DNA of 30,606 nucleotides. It comes from an uncultured Pedobacter sp. Its GTDB lineage: Bacteria > Bacteroidota > Bacteroidia > Sphingobacteriales > Sphingobacteriaceae. Shown here piece after piece: positions 1-8,558 of the stretch. The position numbers were made by a program, and so were the translations under genes. The stretch lies in contig CALLKE010000108.1 of the NCBI GenBank assembly GCA_938008555.1, positions 1 through 30,606 of the forward strand. The letters run 5' to 3'. The notes under the pieces were generated by a model, which searched no databases, had not been told where the DNA came from, and saw nothing but the letters and a program-made list of their open reading frames with translations. Each line of letters opens with the position of its first letter. Position 1 is the stretch's first letter.

Positions 1-75
1 TCGATCATATTTTATCCAAATATTACCTATCATACATTTAGATACACTACCTTTTTCTATTTCTTACGCTATCTG

Positions 76-113
76 TAAAATGGGCTTGCACATAAAAATG
101 CGAACCCATTTTA
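76..113. terminator. Imperfect hairpin downstream of the 132-aa gene
   Basis: Arms 76-90 and 99-113 pair over 15 positions with two mismatches (outer 9 bp perfect) around an 8-base loop. It lies about 40 bases past the stop of the minus-strand gene ending at 151. There is no clean U-tract outside the stem, but the stem itself ends in A/T. It probably terminates the rlmD transcript, possibly in both directions. The rest of bases 1-150 shows nothing else recognisable. Confidence 0.4.
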
Positions 114-150
114 TACAAAAAATAACGACAATTAAACAACCTTCAACAGG

Positions 151-549
151 TTACCGAGAAATGTATGGAAAGAACACAAAGTTAGCCCCCTCAGGTACTA
201 TCACAAAAAGACACATAAAATCATGTGCTTGTTTATAATTTTTAATAAAAAGCTCCTTTTTATTAGGTTGAATAATTCCTCGCTCAACAAACTCCTCCAA
301 TGTAGATGCGTGAATAGACCAATTCATATTTAGTTCGTCTTTATCTAAAATCGGTTCTCCTAAAGAAACCTGATGCTGATGAGCAACAAAGATGGGATAA
401 GCCGATATAGACTCAACCATAACCTCAATAGCAACTTCTTTAATAGAGTCATTATAAAACCGAAGATCTGCTTCTAAACTCTTAAGAGGACTTTCTTTCT
501 GATTTTCGCTTGGTTGATTTTGCTGTGGATACAATTTATTGGGGTCCAT
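151..549 (-). CDS. Hypothetical protein, 132 aa, behind rlmD
   Basis: I do not recognise this protein. It has a polar, Gln/Asn/Pro-rich N-terminus (residues 1-25), then a compact mixed alpha/beta region with a hydrophobic C-terminal strand (FMCLFVIVPEGANFVFFPYI, about 111-130). There is no signal peptide or membrane helix, so it is probably cytoplasmic. The ATG at 549 is preferred: an in-frame TTG at 579 would extend it by ten residues but overlaps the end of rlmD. With the ATG start the gene begins 20 bases after the rlmD stop on the same strand, so the two are probably co-transcribed. Co-expression with an rRNA methyltransferase hints at a translation-related role, but nothing in the sequence proves it. 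The reading frame is intact. Confidence 0.7.
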   Translation of the reverse strand: MDPNKLYPQQNQPSENQKESPLKSLEADLRFYNDSIKEVAIEVMVESISAYPIFVAHQHQVSLGEPILDKDELNMNWSIHASTLEEFVERGIIQPNKKELFIKNYKQAHDFMCLFVIVPEGANFVFFPYISR

Positions 550-569
550 GGTACTGCGTGAATGTGCTG

Positions 570-2021
570 CTAAACACAATTTTTTACTTGATCTGATGAT
601 ATATTATTCTCTCTATTCTTCAACACCAACAGCACTACGTTCTCCACATGCTGTGTATGCGGAAACATATCCACTGGTTTAATTCTATTGATCTCATATT
701 TTTCTTTCAGAAGCTCAATATCACGCGCTTGAGTGGCTGCATTACAGCTGACATAAACAATTTTTGCTGTCTGTATTTCTAACAATCGTTTTACTACATC
801 AACATGCATGCCCGCTCGAGGTGGATCCGCAATGATGACATCTGGCCTGCCATGCTCCAACACAAAATCTGCTGTCAGAATATCTTTCATATCTCCCGCA
901 TAAAATTTAGTATTATCAATTGCATTGATTGTAGAATTGATTTTTGCATCCTCAATAGCCGTGGGAACATATTCAATACCGATTACTTCTTTTACATCAG
1001 ATGCGATAAAATTAGCGATCGTACCTGCCCCTGTATATAAATCATAAACAAGCTCATCACCATTAAAACTTGCAAACTCCTTTGCTATCTGATAAAGCTC
1101 ATACGCTTGATTCGAATTTGTTTGGTAAAAAGATTTCGCTCCTATCTTAAACTTCAAATGATTCATTTGCTCAAAAATATGGTCTCTACCTGCAAACAGG
1201 TGAACCTCCTGATCAAAGATGGTATCATTTTTTTTCTGATTGACCACATATAAAAGGGAAGTAATCTCAGGAAATCGATCTTTCAAAAATTGCATCATCC
1301 GATTGATCTGTTCCGCGGCTGCGTAAGCAAAAACAAGAACCACCATCAGCTCCTTGGTAGAAGCTGTGCGGATGATTAGATTACGCAATGCTCCTTCATG
1401 ACTCTTCAGATTGTAAAATGAAATCCCATTCGCTAAAGCAAAGTCACGAACTTCGTTCCGAATCGTGTTGGAAGGATCGGCTTGGAGGTAGCAATGCCCG
1501 ATATCTAATATCTTATCAAACCGACCAGGAATATGAAAGCCTAATGCATTCATTTCCATTGCTTCGGTGCGCTTGATATCCTCATCGGTAAGCCAGCGTC
1601 TATCAGAGAATGTGTACTCTAGTTTATTTCTATAATATGTAGACTCTTTAGAAGGCAAGATCGGTTCTATAAACGAAGTATCTACCTTAGCAAGGCGCTG
1701 TAGTGCATCTGTTACACTCTTTTGTTTGAATTGCAACTGAGCTTCATAAGTCATATGCTGCCATTTGCATCCACCACAAATCCCAAAATGCTGGCAAAAA
1801 GCATCTTTTCGATACTCAGAAGGATGGATCAGTTGATGAATCTTTGCCTCATAAAATTTTCTTTTTCTCCGTGTAAGTTCTACATCCACTATATCACCGG
1901 GAACGGCTTTATCAATGAATATGACCACATCTTCCGATTTTCCTACTCCTTTACCTTCTTCGGCGATATCAATCACCTGGATATTTTCTAAAAATTTATT
2001 CGCTGCCGACACTTTCTTCAT
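570..2021 (-). CDS. rlmD: 23S rRNA (uracil-C5)-methyltransferase RlmD (RumA family)
   Basis: SAM-dependent methyltransferase that makes m5U in 23S rRNA (U1939 in E. coli numbering). In the 486-residue reading that begins at the upstream TTG, an N-terminal TRAM domain (about 15-68) is followed by the cysteine cluster of the Fe-S site (C79, C85, C88 and C180), the central RNKLEYTF segment (134-141), the SAM motif DLYTGAGT (330-337), DPPRAG (402-407) and the catalytic cysteine in VSCN (C429). All family residues I looked for are present. The TTG at 2030 is only three codons before an ATG at 2021; I chose the ATG. A -7-like TATTTTTG (2035-2028, minus strand) lies immediately upstream, so the mRNA may be nearly leaderless. 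The family includes RlmD, RlmCD and RlmC; which uracil(s) this one modifies cannot be settled from sequence alone. Confidence 0.93.
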   Translation of the reverse strand: MKKVSAANKFLENIQVIDIAEEGKGVGKSEDVVIFIDKAVPGDIVDVELTRRKRKFYEAKIHQLIHPSEYRKDAFCQHFGICGGCKWQHMTYEAQLQFKQKSVTDALQRLAKVDTSFIEPILPSKESTYYRNKLEYTFSDRRWLTDEDIKRTEAMEMNALGFHIPGRFDKILDIGHCYLQADPSNTIRNEVRDFALANGISFYNLKSHEGALRNLIIRTASTKELMVVLVFAYAAAEQINRMMQFLKDRFPEITSLLYVVNQKKNDTIFDQEVHLFAGRDHIFEQMNHLKFKIGAKSFYQTNSNQAYELYQIAKEFASFNGDELVYDLYTGAGTIANFIASDVKEVIGIEYVPTAIEDAKINSTINAIDNTKFYAGDMKDILTADFVLEHGRPDVIIADPPRAGMHVDVVKRLLEIQTAKIVYVSCNAATQARDIELLKEKYEINRIKPVDMFPHTQHVENVVLLVLKNRENNISSDQVKNCV

Positions 2022-2120
2022 CGGTGGCAAAAATAGGCATTTTTACGGGATGGTATTAAAATCAGTACAAACGCCTCTAAGTGTGGACCTAATTGAAGCA
2101 TGTTTTCTAAATCTGGACTA

Positions 2121-3959
2121 CTAGATGATTCTATGCAATGAAGCCCCTGGAAGACCTAAACGATCTACTCGTTTTTCAAGTTCAGCGTCTTTAATGAGTG
2201 GTGGGGCATGATGAGGCTTAATTCGCGCATCAATAATCAATGGTCCTTTACATCCCCAATGTTTATTTTCTGTAAAACTATTGATACCATAAATGTCATG
2301 TGATGGATTACTTCGAGTAAAACTTACCCAAACAAAGTTAGACACATCCTGTGCTGTAAATGCCGCATCGTCACACAAGATAAATAAAGGAAGACCTCGT
2401 GAGTCAGCACTTTTTAACACCTCATTTAATAAACCAATTTGCTTTTCAGTTCGTTCCGGATCCTCATATTGGGGCGCCTCAATAGCCAAAATTCCAGGCA
2501 TAATAAGCTTAAACTGATCGAAAGGTCGAGGTAAGGAAAACTTGGCGGGTAGCTCTGTGAGCAATTCACGCTTTTTATCTCCGGCAGCGGCAATGACTAC
2601 TTTAGAGCCCGTATTCATATCAGTTCCACTATAATCGAGTGTGTCAATCGTTGTTTTAGTATGAAAGTGTAAATCACGACTTAAGTCAACTCGTTCCAAG
2701 ATATGCTTCATAAAGTGCTGGATATTGTGAATATCCAGAGAGGGGTCATCTTCTTTTGCGCAGATGAACAAGTATTTAGCTAAACTCAATTGGCCTTTGC
2801 CCAAAATATGATTCGCGATGGTGAGTATCTCCTGAGGTTTTCGCTCTTTCAAATAAGGAGTATATCGTTCACTTGCGATAGCAAATAACAAGGGATGAAC
2901 ACCAGCTGCATCTACTGCATGTATTTGATGCAAACCCGGTATTTCATGAGGAATAGCGGCACCTGCAATTTCATGTATTAAAGCCCCAAAGCTGGTATCC
3001 TCTTGTGGCGGTCGGCCCACTACAGTAAATGACCAAATGGCATTTTTACGATGATATACCCGGTTCACCTTCATCAATGGGAAAGGGTGCTTTAAACTGT
3101 AATAGCCTAAATGATCACCAAAAGGACCTTCTGGTTTATTTTGATGTGGATATACTGTGCCTGTAATTACAAAATCAGCATCCGCCGAAATACAAAAACC
3201 CTGATCATCATAAAAATATCGGAAACGACGACTCGCTAAAGCTCCTGCAAAAGTCATTTCTGATATTCCTTCAGGCAAAGGCATTACCGCTGCCAGCGGA
3301 TGAGCGGGTGGGCCACCCACAAAAATGCTTACTTGAAGAGGCTGGCCTTTTGCATTTGCTTTGGTTTGATGCACCCCAATACCTCGGTGTAATTGATAGT
3401 GTAGCCCAATCTCTTCGTTTGGGATATACTCATTCCCACTCATTTGAATACGATACATTCCCAAATTAGCGTGCATGATCCCAGGCTTATCACAATCCTC
3501 TGTATATACCTGCGGCATGGTAATAAAAGGTCCACCATCCATGGACCAGTTCACAATTTGTGGAATATCCTCAATCTGACAACGGCCGTATGCAATCGGT
3601 GCATTCCACCTACTTTTTAACGGCAAAGCTGACAAAACATTCATAGCAACATGTGCATATTTAAATGGCTGTTTGAACGCCTCCATTGGGTTGGATTTGA
3701 GATCGATCAATGTTTTAACTTGATCTAAAGTATCTCGAAAAATAAATTTGGAACGATCCAATGTTCCAAACAAATTAGATACTGCAGGGAATTTACTTCC
3801 TTTTATATTTTCAAAAAACAATGCCGGCCCACCCTTTTCATGTACACGCAGATGAATAGCCGCCATTTCCAAATAAGGATCAACTTCTTCTTTAATTCGA
3901 ACCAGATGACCATGCTTTTCGAGATCAAGTACGCATGCCCCTAAACTTTTATATCCCAT
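2121..3959 (-). CDS. UbiD-family decarboxylase, 612 aa
   Basis: Member of the UbiD (de)carboxylase family, which uses prenylated FMN made by UbiX. The family hallmark EGPFGDHLGYYS (277-288) supplies the catalytic Glu. The upstream segment NLGMYR (165-170) and the GGPPAH region (215-220) are also family features. At 612 residues it is longer than E. coli UbiD (about 500). Homologues in this phylum are often labelled menaquinone-biosynthesis decarboxylase, but the substrate here is not proven. No UbiX partner or quinone gene is in the window. The ATG at 3959 is the only reasonable start. It lies upstream of rlmD on the same strand with about 100 bases between them and no clear terminator, so partial co-transcription is possible. 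Confidence 0.85.
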   Translation of the reverse strand: MGYKSLGACVLDLEKHGHLVRIKEEVDPYLEMAAIHLRVHEKGGPALFFENIKGSKFPAVSNLFGTLDRSKFIFRDTLDQVKTLIDLKSNPMEAFKQPFKYAHVAMNVLSALPLKSRWNAPIAYGRCQIEDIPQIVNWSMDGGPFITMPQVYTEDCDKPGIMHANLGMYRIQMSGNEYIPNEEIGLHYQLHRGIGVHQTKANAKGQPLQVSIFVGGPPAHPLAAVMPLPEGISEMTFAGALASRRFRYFYDDQGFCISADADFVITGTVYPHQNKPEGPFGDHLGYYSLKHPFPLMKVNRVYHRKNAIWSFTVVGRPPQEDTSFGALIHEIAGAAIPHEIPGLHQIHAVDAAGVHPLLFAIASERYTPYLKERKPQEILTIANHILGKGQLSLAKYLFICAKEDDPSLDIHNIQHFMKHILERVDLSRDLHFHTKTTIDTLDYSGTDMNTGSKVVIAAAGDKKRELLTELPAKFSLPRPFDQFKLIMPGILAIEAPQYEDPERTEKQIGLLNEVLKSADSRGLPLFILCDDAAFTAQDVSNFVWVSFTRSNPSHDIYGINSFTENKHWGCKGPLIIDARIKPHHAPPLIKDAELEKRVDRLGLPGASLHRII

Positions 3960-4011
3960 TTTTAAGTATTAAAATTTATGCTTGAGAACTGAAACTGTTA
4001 AAGCCTAAAAC

Positions 4012-4053
4012 GCGTATAGCGTATTGCTTCATACATCGCAATACGCTATACGC
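4012..4053 (-). terminator. 16-bp perfect hairpin after the sugar permease
   Basis: Arms 4012-4027 and 4038-4053 are perfectly complementary (16 bp) with a 10-base loop. It starts 20 bases past the permease stop and on the minus strand is followed by GTTTTAGG, a short U-run. It probably ends the permease transcript and insulates the UbiD-family gene, which would then need its own promoter in 3960-4011. Confidence 0.7.
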
Positions 4054-4072
4054 ACAAATCTCAATATCCCAA

Positions 4073-5689
4073 TTAGTGTGCTGTTACCTCGGTATTCTCA
4101 AAACGCAGGTTTTGTTTCTTCAAAATATGGCCTACTTTCCACGCAAAGAAAGCCAAATAGGCAAAGCACAATACAGGAATGATGTATGAGCTATGGATAT
4201 CTGTTAGATCAGCCAACCCACCTTGTAAAGGAGGAATAATACCACCACCTAAAATCATCATGATCAAAAATGCAGAACCCTGACTTGTAAATTTTCCTAG
4301 GCCAGTAATTGATAAAGCGAAAATACAAGGCCACATAATAGAACAAACTAACCCTCCACTTATAAATGCAAACAAACCAATTGTCCCTGTGAATAGCAAT
4401 CCGATCGTCATCGCTAAAACTCCAAGAATCCCTAAAATCATCAATAGCTTGGCAGGCTTCTCCTGAGCCCAAAAATTAGCTGCAATTAAAATCACTATAC
4501 AAACAGCATACATATATAGATCACTCACATTATTCCCACTCAGCCAATTAGCTGCCAATACGACCCCAAACGTGATAAATGGAACTACTACTGTTAAAAT
4601 AGTTTTTGTGGATTTTTTGACATTGAATACTGTAACAGCACTTGTCCATCTACCAATCATCAAACTTCCCCAATACAGTGAAATAAAATGAGATATCTGC
4701 GATTCGTCCAGTCCTCCAAATTGAGGTGTTTTAAGCAGGGCACCCATATTACTTTGTATACCTACTTCTACTCCCACATATACAAAAATGGCAATCATGC
4801 CCAAAACCAATTGAGGATATTTCATTGCCCCCCAACCAATACTACTTTTTTGGGCTGAGCTATTAGCCGAAAGCAGTATACCAACCACACTAATGACTGC
4901 AATTGTCAACAAAATGATATTCGTATACAATCCTGCAAAATCAGGTAAAAAGTTCCCTACCATAATCAAGGCTACGATAGCACCTGTAATCATTAGCATC
5001 GTTTTAGTAGCCTTACCTGATTTTTCATACCCCTCACTTGAGGTTACAGAAGGCATGTTAGCTGCAGCAAATATCCCAGCCACGAGTAAAAAGACACCTC
5101 CCAAAATCATATAAAGACTATTGATCGAGCTGATCGATGCGTTATTTACCTGCTCCTGGCTAGCTACTACAGTCCCAAACAAAACAAGCGTCACAATAAT
5201 AGGACCGACTGTCGTACCTAAAGAGTTTACCCCACCAGCCAAACTTAAGCGATGTGCTCCGGTAGCAGGATCTCCTAATGCAATTGCAAATGGATTTGCT
5301 GCAGTCTGCTGTAAAGAAAAACCCAGTGCAATGACAAAAAATGAACCTAGGATCAGCATATATTCGCCCGAGTTTACTGCTGGAATCATACAAGCTGCAC
5401 CAATTACAGAGATAACTAAACCGCAGACAATGCCATTCTTAAAACCAATCCTATTCAAAACATCATAACCAACACTCGTTGAAATTAAATACAATAGTAA
5501 AGAACCAATAAAGTAGGCCCCATAAAAGGCCGAATCAACCAACTGAGACTCAAATTGAGTAAGCTGAAAATGGGTTTTGCAAAATGGAATAAAAATACCG
5601 TTCGAAGCTGCTAAGAACCCCCAGAAAAAGAACACCATGACCAGTGTATACAATGCTGACCCATAGTTTTTTTGCTCAATTTGTTTCAT
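4073..5689 (-). CDS. MFS sugar permease, FucP/GluP-like (FHS family)
   Basis: Inner-membrane proton-coupled permease of the fucose/glucose/galactose branch of the major facilitator superfamily. Almost the whole 538 residues is hydrophobic helices. The family signature QQTAANPF (127-134) is present, as is the second-half segment FVYVGVEVGIQS (302-313). It is longer than FucP (about 440): about 60 extra residues (about 228-280) look like two additional membrane helices between the halves, giving roughly 14 segments. The substrate is probably a hexose or a related sugar, but the sequence does not say which. It diverges from the LysE-family gene, and the 250-base spacer holds an operator-like inverted repeat. 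The ATG at 5689 is followed directly by the first charged residues and helix, which supports that start. It ends 20 bases before a strong hairpin. Confidence 0.88.
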   Translation of the reverse strand: MKQIEQKNYGSALYTLVMVFFFWGFLAASNGIFIPFCKTHFQLTQFESQLVDSAFYGAYFIGSLLLYLISTSVGYDVLNRIGFKNGIVCGLVISVIGAACMIPAVNSGEYMLILGSFFVIALGFSLQQTAANPFAIALGDPATGAHRLSLAGGVNSLGTTVGPIIVTLVLFGTVVASQEQVNNASISSINSLYMILGGVFLLVAGIFAAANMPSVTSSEGYEKSGKATKTMLMITGAIVALIMVGNFLPDFAGLYTNIILLTIAVISVVGILLSANSSAQKSSIGWGAMKYPQLVLGMIAIFVYVGVEVGIQSNMGALLKTPQFGGLDESQISHFISLYWGSLMIGRWTSAVTVFNVKKSTKTILTVVVPFITFGVVLAANWLSGNNVSDLYMYAVCIVILIAANFWAQEKPAKLLMILGILGVLAMTIGLLFTGTIGLFAFISGGLVCSIMWPCIFALSITGLGKFTSQGSAFLIMMILGGGIIPPLQGGLADLTDIHSSYIIPVLCFAYLAFFAWKVGHILKKQNLRFENTEVTAH

Positions 5690-5749
5690 CTTTTAGAAAG
5701 TTTATTTTGAAAATTTGGTCGAACTTAGTTGAAATTTATTACATATCTG

Positions 5750-5814
5750 AAATTTTCATGTATTTAATTTGTTTTTTATGGCTAGGAACCTATCGCGAAC
5801 CAAATTAATTATTC
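5750..5814 (-). repeat. Leader element copy A (related to 14098-14163)
   Basis: About 65 bases that match the segment at 14098-14163 at roughly three quarters of positions with one single-base gap. On the plus strand the shared blocks are AATTTTCATG, then TTTAATTTGTTTTTT, then GAAC and TATC, then CCAAATT. Each copy is flanked by the inverted pair TTAATTTG / CAAATTAA (or close variants). On the minus strand it lies between a likely -7 box and the permease start, so it would be in the mRNA leader. It also contains a tiny frame MKISDM (5759-5739). Confidence 0.5.
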
Positions 5815-5829
5815 AAGGTTTATGATCAA
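5801..5829 (-). promoter_or_regulatory. Likely sugar permease promoter
   Basis: On the minus strand TTG (5829-5827) is followed after 18 bases by TTAATTTG (5808-5801), one mismatch from the Bacteroidota -7 consensus TAnnTTTG. It would give a leader of about 100 bases. The inverted repeat 5811-5848 covers the -33/-7 spacer. Confidence 0.4.
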
Positions 5830-5848
5830 GGGTTCATAAACCTTGAAT
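5811..5848. promoter_or_regulatory. 15-bp perfect inverted repeat between divergent genes
   Basis: Arms 5811-5825 and 5834-5848 are perfectly complementary over 15 bp with an 8-base loop. It is 122 bases upstream of the permease start and 92 bases upstream of the LysE-family start. It overlaps the likely permease promoter and has no U-tract, so an operator is more likely than a terminator. The regulator is unknown and none is encoded next to it. Confidence 0.45.
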
Positions 5849-5939
5849 GTATTTGACACAAATAGAGTAAAGCCTATCTATTTTAGAACATTAATTCGCA
5901 TATTCGCTAAAAAAGAAATAAAAAGGGCAGAAAGAACAA

Positions 5940-6569
5940 ATGATTGAAACAATTATAGCAGGTATTGGATTTGGAATAGTACTTTCTATTGTAGGAGGAG
6001 CTGTATTTTTTGTTTTGATCAAAACCAGTATCGAAAAAGGATTTCATGCAGGCGTTTCATTTGCTGCCGGAGTTCTACTAAGTGATATTGTTTTTGTAAC
6101 GCTCGTTATCTATGGGTCATCTTATCTAGCATTTGAGAGCCAATATCGTTTACCTATTGGTATTATTGGAAGCGTTATTTTATTTTCTATTGGGATTTAT
6201 TACCTCTTCAAAAAACCAGCAATCAACCATAAGGATAAGTCTTCAAAGCGTCACAATACAGGCTATTTTCTAAAAGGCTTTTTCATGTGCATATTCAATC
6301 CGGCGATTCTACTTTACTGGATTAGTGTTGCTGGAGGCGCTATATCTATTACAGGACAGTTCAACCTAAAAGAGATTATTCCACTTTTTGCCTCCATTCT
6401 CATCACACAATTTAGTCTGGACATAACCAAAGCTTATTATGCGAATAAGCTACGCTATCGCATTAAAGCACATATGATTTCCAAATTAAATAAAGTCGCA
6501 GGGGTATTAGTGATCTTATTCGCTGTTCGGATGGTACTTAATTTAATTCTAGGTCATTCCTTAATTTAG
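5940..6569 (+). CDS. LysE/RhtB-family exporter
   Basis: Small inner-membrane exporter of the LysE superfamily (amino acid or metabolite efflux). It has 209 residues, the usual family length, with about six hydrophobic helices. The N-terminal IGFGIVLSIVGGAVFFVLIK (13-32) matches the first conserved helix, and the following SIEKGFHAGVSFAAGVLLSD segment is the family's second signature. A charged loop (about 92-106) divides the protein. The substrate is unknown. The ATG at 5940 is preceded by a weak purine-rich stretch. It converges with the PurF-type gene; only 25 bases separate the stops and I see no terminator hairpin there. Confidence 0.82.
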   Translation: MIETIIAGIGFGIVLSIVGGAVFFVLIKTSIEKGFHAGVSFAAGVLLSDIVFVTLVIYGSSYLAFESQYRLPIGIIGSVILFSIGIYYLFKKPAINHKDKSSKRHNTGYFLKGFFMCIFNPAILLYWISVAGGAISITGQFNLKEIIPLFASILITQFSLDITKAYYANKLRYRIKAHMISKLNKVAGVLVILFAVRMVLNLILGHSLI

Positions 6570-6594
6570 ATGTGAGGCTATAGCGGGTGAGAAG

Positions 6595-8496
6595 TTAATA
6601 TGCTCGTTGATTTTTTCCTTCAACCCAATTCATGAAAGCTCTATTTACCACCTTATTTCCTCCAGGTGTCGGATAATTACCCGAAAAGTACCAATCACCT
6701 AAATGGTGAGGACACGCCTGATGTAAATTTTCTATAATCTGATAGATTACGTGTACTTCAGCATTCAACCCTATTGGAGTAATCATTTGAGCTACACGAT
6801 TCGCTATTTCCTCATCTGTAAAAGATTCATAAATAACCCGAACGTGATTTTCAATCTGCTCGTTTCCTAAATGTATTGAATCTATACACTTTTGATAAAC
6901 TTGATTGATCACCTGCTCAGCACCCTTTTCCTTAAGCAGAGAGATTGCTGCTTCAAACGCAACAAATTCACCCATTCGCGACATATCAATTCCATAACAA
7001 TCAGGATAACGAATCTGAGGTGCCGACGAAACCACCACAATACGTTTTGGACCTAATCGATCCAGTATTTTCAGAATACTTTGCCTTAAAGTAGTTCCAC
7101 GTACGATAGAATCATCTAACACAACTAAAGTATCTACCCCTTTTCTAATTAAGCCATATGTTGTATCATAAACATGAGCAACCATATCTTGTCGATCAGC
7201 ATCCTGCGTAATAAACGTTCGAAGCTTAGCGTCCTTCACTGCAATCTTCTCAACTCGTGGTGCCATACTTAATATATGCTCAAGTTCGTTGTCTAATATC
7301 TTTTCCCTGCGTTCCAACAAGATATCCCACTGCACTTTCTTAATATACTTATGAATACCCTCTACCAAACCATAAAATGCTATTTCAGCAGTATTGGGGA
7401 TGTATGAAAAAACCGTGTTTTCCAAATCATAGTCAACCGCACTCAATACTTGTGGGCATAATAAACGCCCCAATTGCTTACGCTCTCGGTATATCGCTGT
7501 GTCACTTCCACGCGAAAAATAAATACGTTCAAATGAACACGATTTCTGTTCAGCCAACTTGCAGAACTGCTCTTCAGTAATTTGACCATTCTTTTTTACA
7601 ATAAGTGCATAACCCGGTTTAACTTCTTTTATATCCTCAAAAGCTGCATTAAAAGCTGTTTGAATAGCAGGGCGCTCAGATGTAACCACCACCACTTCTT
7701 CATCCCGGTAATAAAATGCAGGCCGAATACCTGCTGGATCTCGCATCACAAAGGCATCACCATGCCCCAGAACCCCTGAAATCGTATAACCGCCGTCCCA
7801 GGTTTTAGCAGAACGACGAAGTATTTTAGCCACATCCAAATGCTCAGCAATTTGGTGACTGATTTCAAGATTAGAATATCCATCTATCTTAAATCTGTTA
7901 AATAGCTCTTGATTTTCAGTATCTAAAAAATGGCCTATTTTTTCGAGTACAGTTACAGTGTCAGCTTGCTCTTTAGGATGCTGACCTAGTGCGTATAACT
8001 GATCTAATAATTCATCTACATTAGTCATATTGAAATTGCCAGCAATCACGAGATTACGAGTCATCCAGTTATTCTGACGCAAGAACGGGTGGCAGTTTTC
8101 CACACTATTCTCTCCATGGGTTCCATAACGCAAATGCCCCATTAATACTTCACCTGTAAAACCCATATTTTGTTTAAGCCAATCGGTATCCTGCATTCGT
8201 TCAGGATTATTTTTGTGAATAACCGCAAAATCACGTTGCACATATTCAAAAATTTCAGAAACGGCCTTATCTCCAACAGCACGGTATCGATGAATATATC
8301 TATTACCGGGTTCCATATTTAATTTGATAGTGGCTATACCTGCACCATCTTGTCCTCGATTATATTGCTTTTCCATCAATAAATACAGCTTATCCAAACC
8401 ATAGACAGCTGTTCCATATTTCTCATAATAGTAGGAGAGAGGCTTTAAAAGACGAATAAGTGCAATGCCACACTCATGTTTAATCTGATCGCTCAT
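6595..8496 (-). CDS. purF: Amidophosphoribosyltransferase, long PurF form
   Basis: Glutamine PRPP amidotransferase, first committed step of purine synthesis. Class II glutaminase domain: Cys9 nucleophile in HECGIA, RGQDGAG (47-53), HLRYGTHG (121-128), GNFN (153-156) and DPAGIRP (253-259). PRTase domain: VLDDSIVRGTT (459-469) binds PRPP, and SSAPQIRYPDCYGIDM (490-505) is family-typical. At 633 residues it is about 130 longer than E. coli PurF (about 505), with extra sequence between the domains (about 320-425) and an extended C-terminus. Cys9 is preceded by eight residues and so would need a short propeptide removed to become the N-terminal nucleophile. Bacteroidota can carry a second, shorter PurF elsewhere, so this copy may be the main enzyme or a paralogue. 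A weak -7-like box lies about 20 bases upstream of the ATG. Confidence 0.87.
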   Translation of the reverse strand: MSDQIKHECGIALIRLLKPLSYYYEKYGTAVYGLDKLYLLMEKQYNRGQDGAGIATIKLNMEPGNRYIHRYRAVGDKAVSEIFEYVQRDFAVIHKNNPERMQDTDWLKQNMGFTGEVLMGHLRYGTHGENSVENCHPFLRQNNWMTRNLVIAGNFNMTNVDELLDQLYALGQHPKEQADTVTVLEKIGHFLDTENQELFNRFKIDGYSNLEISHQIAEHLDVAKILRRSAKTWDGGYTISGVLGHGDAFVMRDPAGIRPAFYYRDEEVVVVTSERPAIQTAFNAAFEDIKEVKPGYALIVKKNGQITEEQFCKLAEQKSCSFERIYFSRGSDTAIYRERKQLGRLLCPQVLSAVDYDLENTVFSYIPNTAEIAFYGLVEGIHKYIKKVQWDILLERREKILDNELEHILSMAPRVEKIAVKDAKLRTFITQDADRQDMVAHVYDTTYGLIRKGVDTLVVLDDSIVRGTTLRQSILKILDRLGPKRIVVVSSAPQIRYPDCYGIDMSRMGEFVAFEAAISLLKEKGAEQVINQVYQKCIDSIHLGNEQIENHVRVIYESFTDEEIANRVAQMITPIGLNAEVHVIYQIIENLHQACPHHLGDWYFSGNYPTPGGNKVVNRAFMNWVEGKNQRAY

Positions 8497-8558
8497 AAGG
8501 GATATATAGAGCTTACGAAGGTATAGGTTTTAAGCAGACAAGAGAATTAAAGTAAACC

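Noticed and set aside
5121..5468. 115-aa plus-strand open frame inside the sugar permease
   Set aside because: It is antisense to a well-supported membrane protein gene and has no recognisable motifs.
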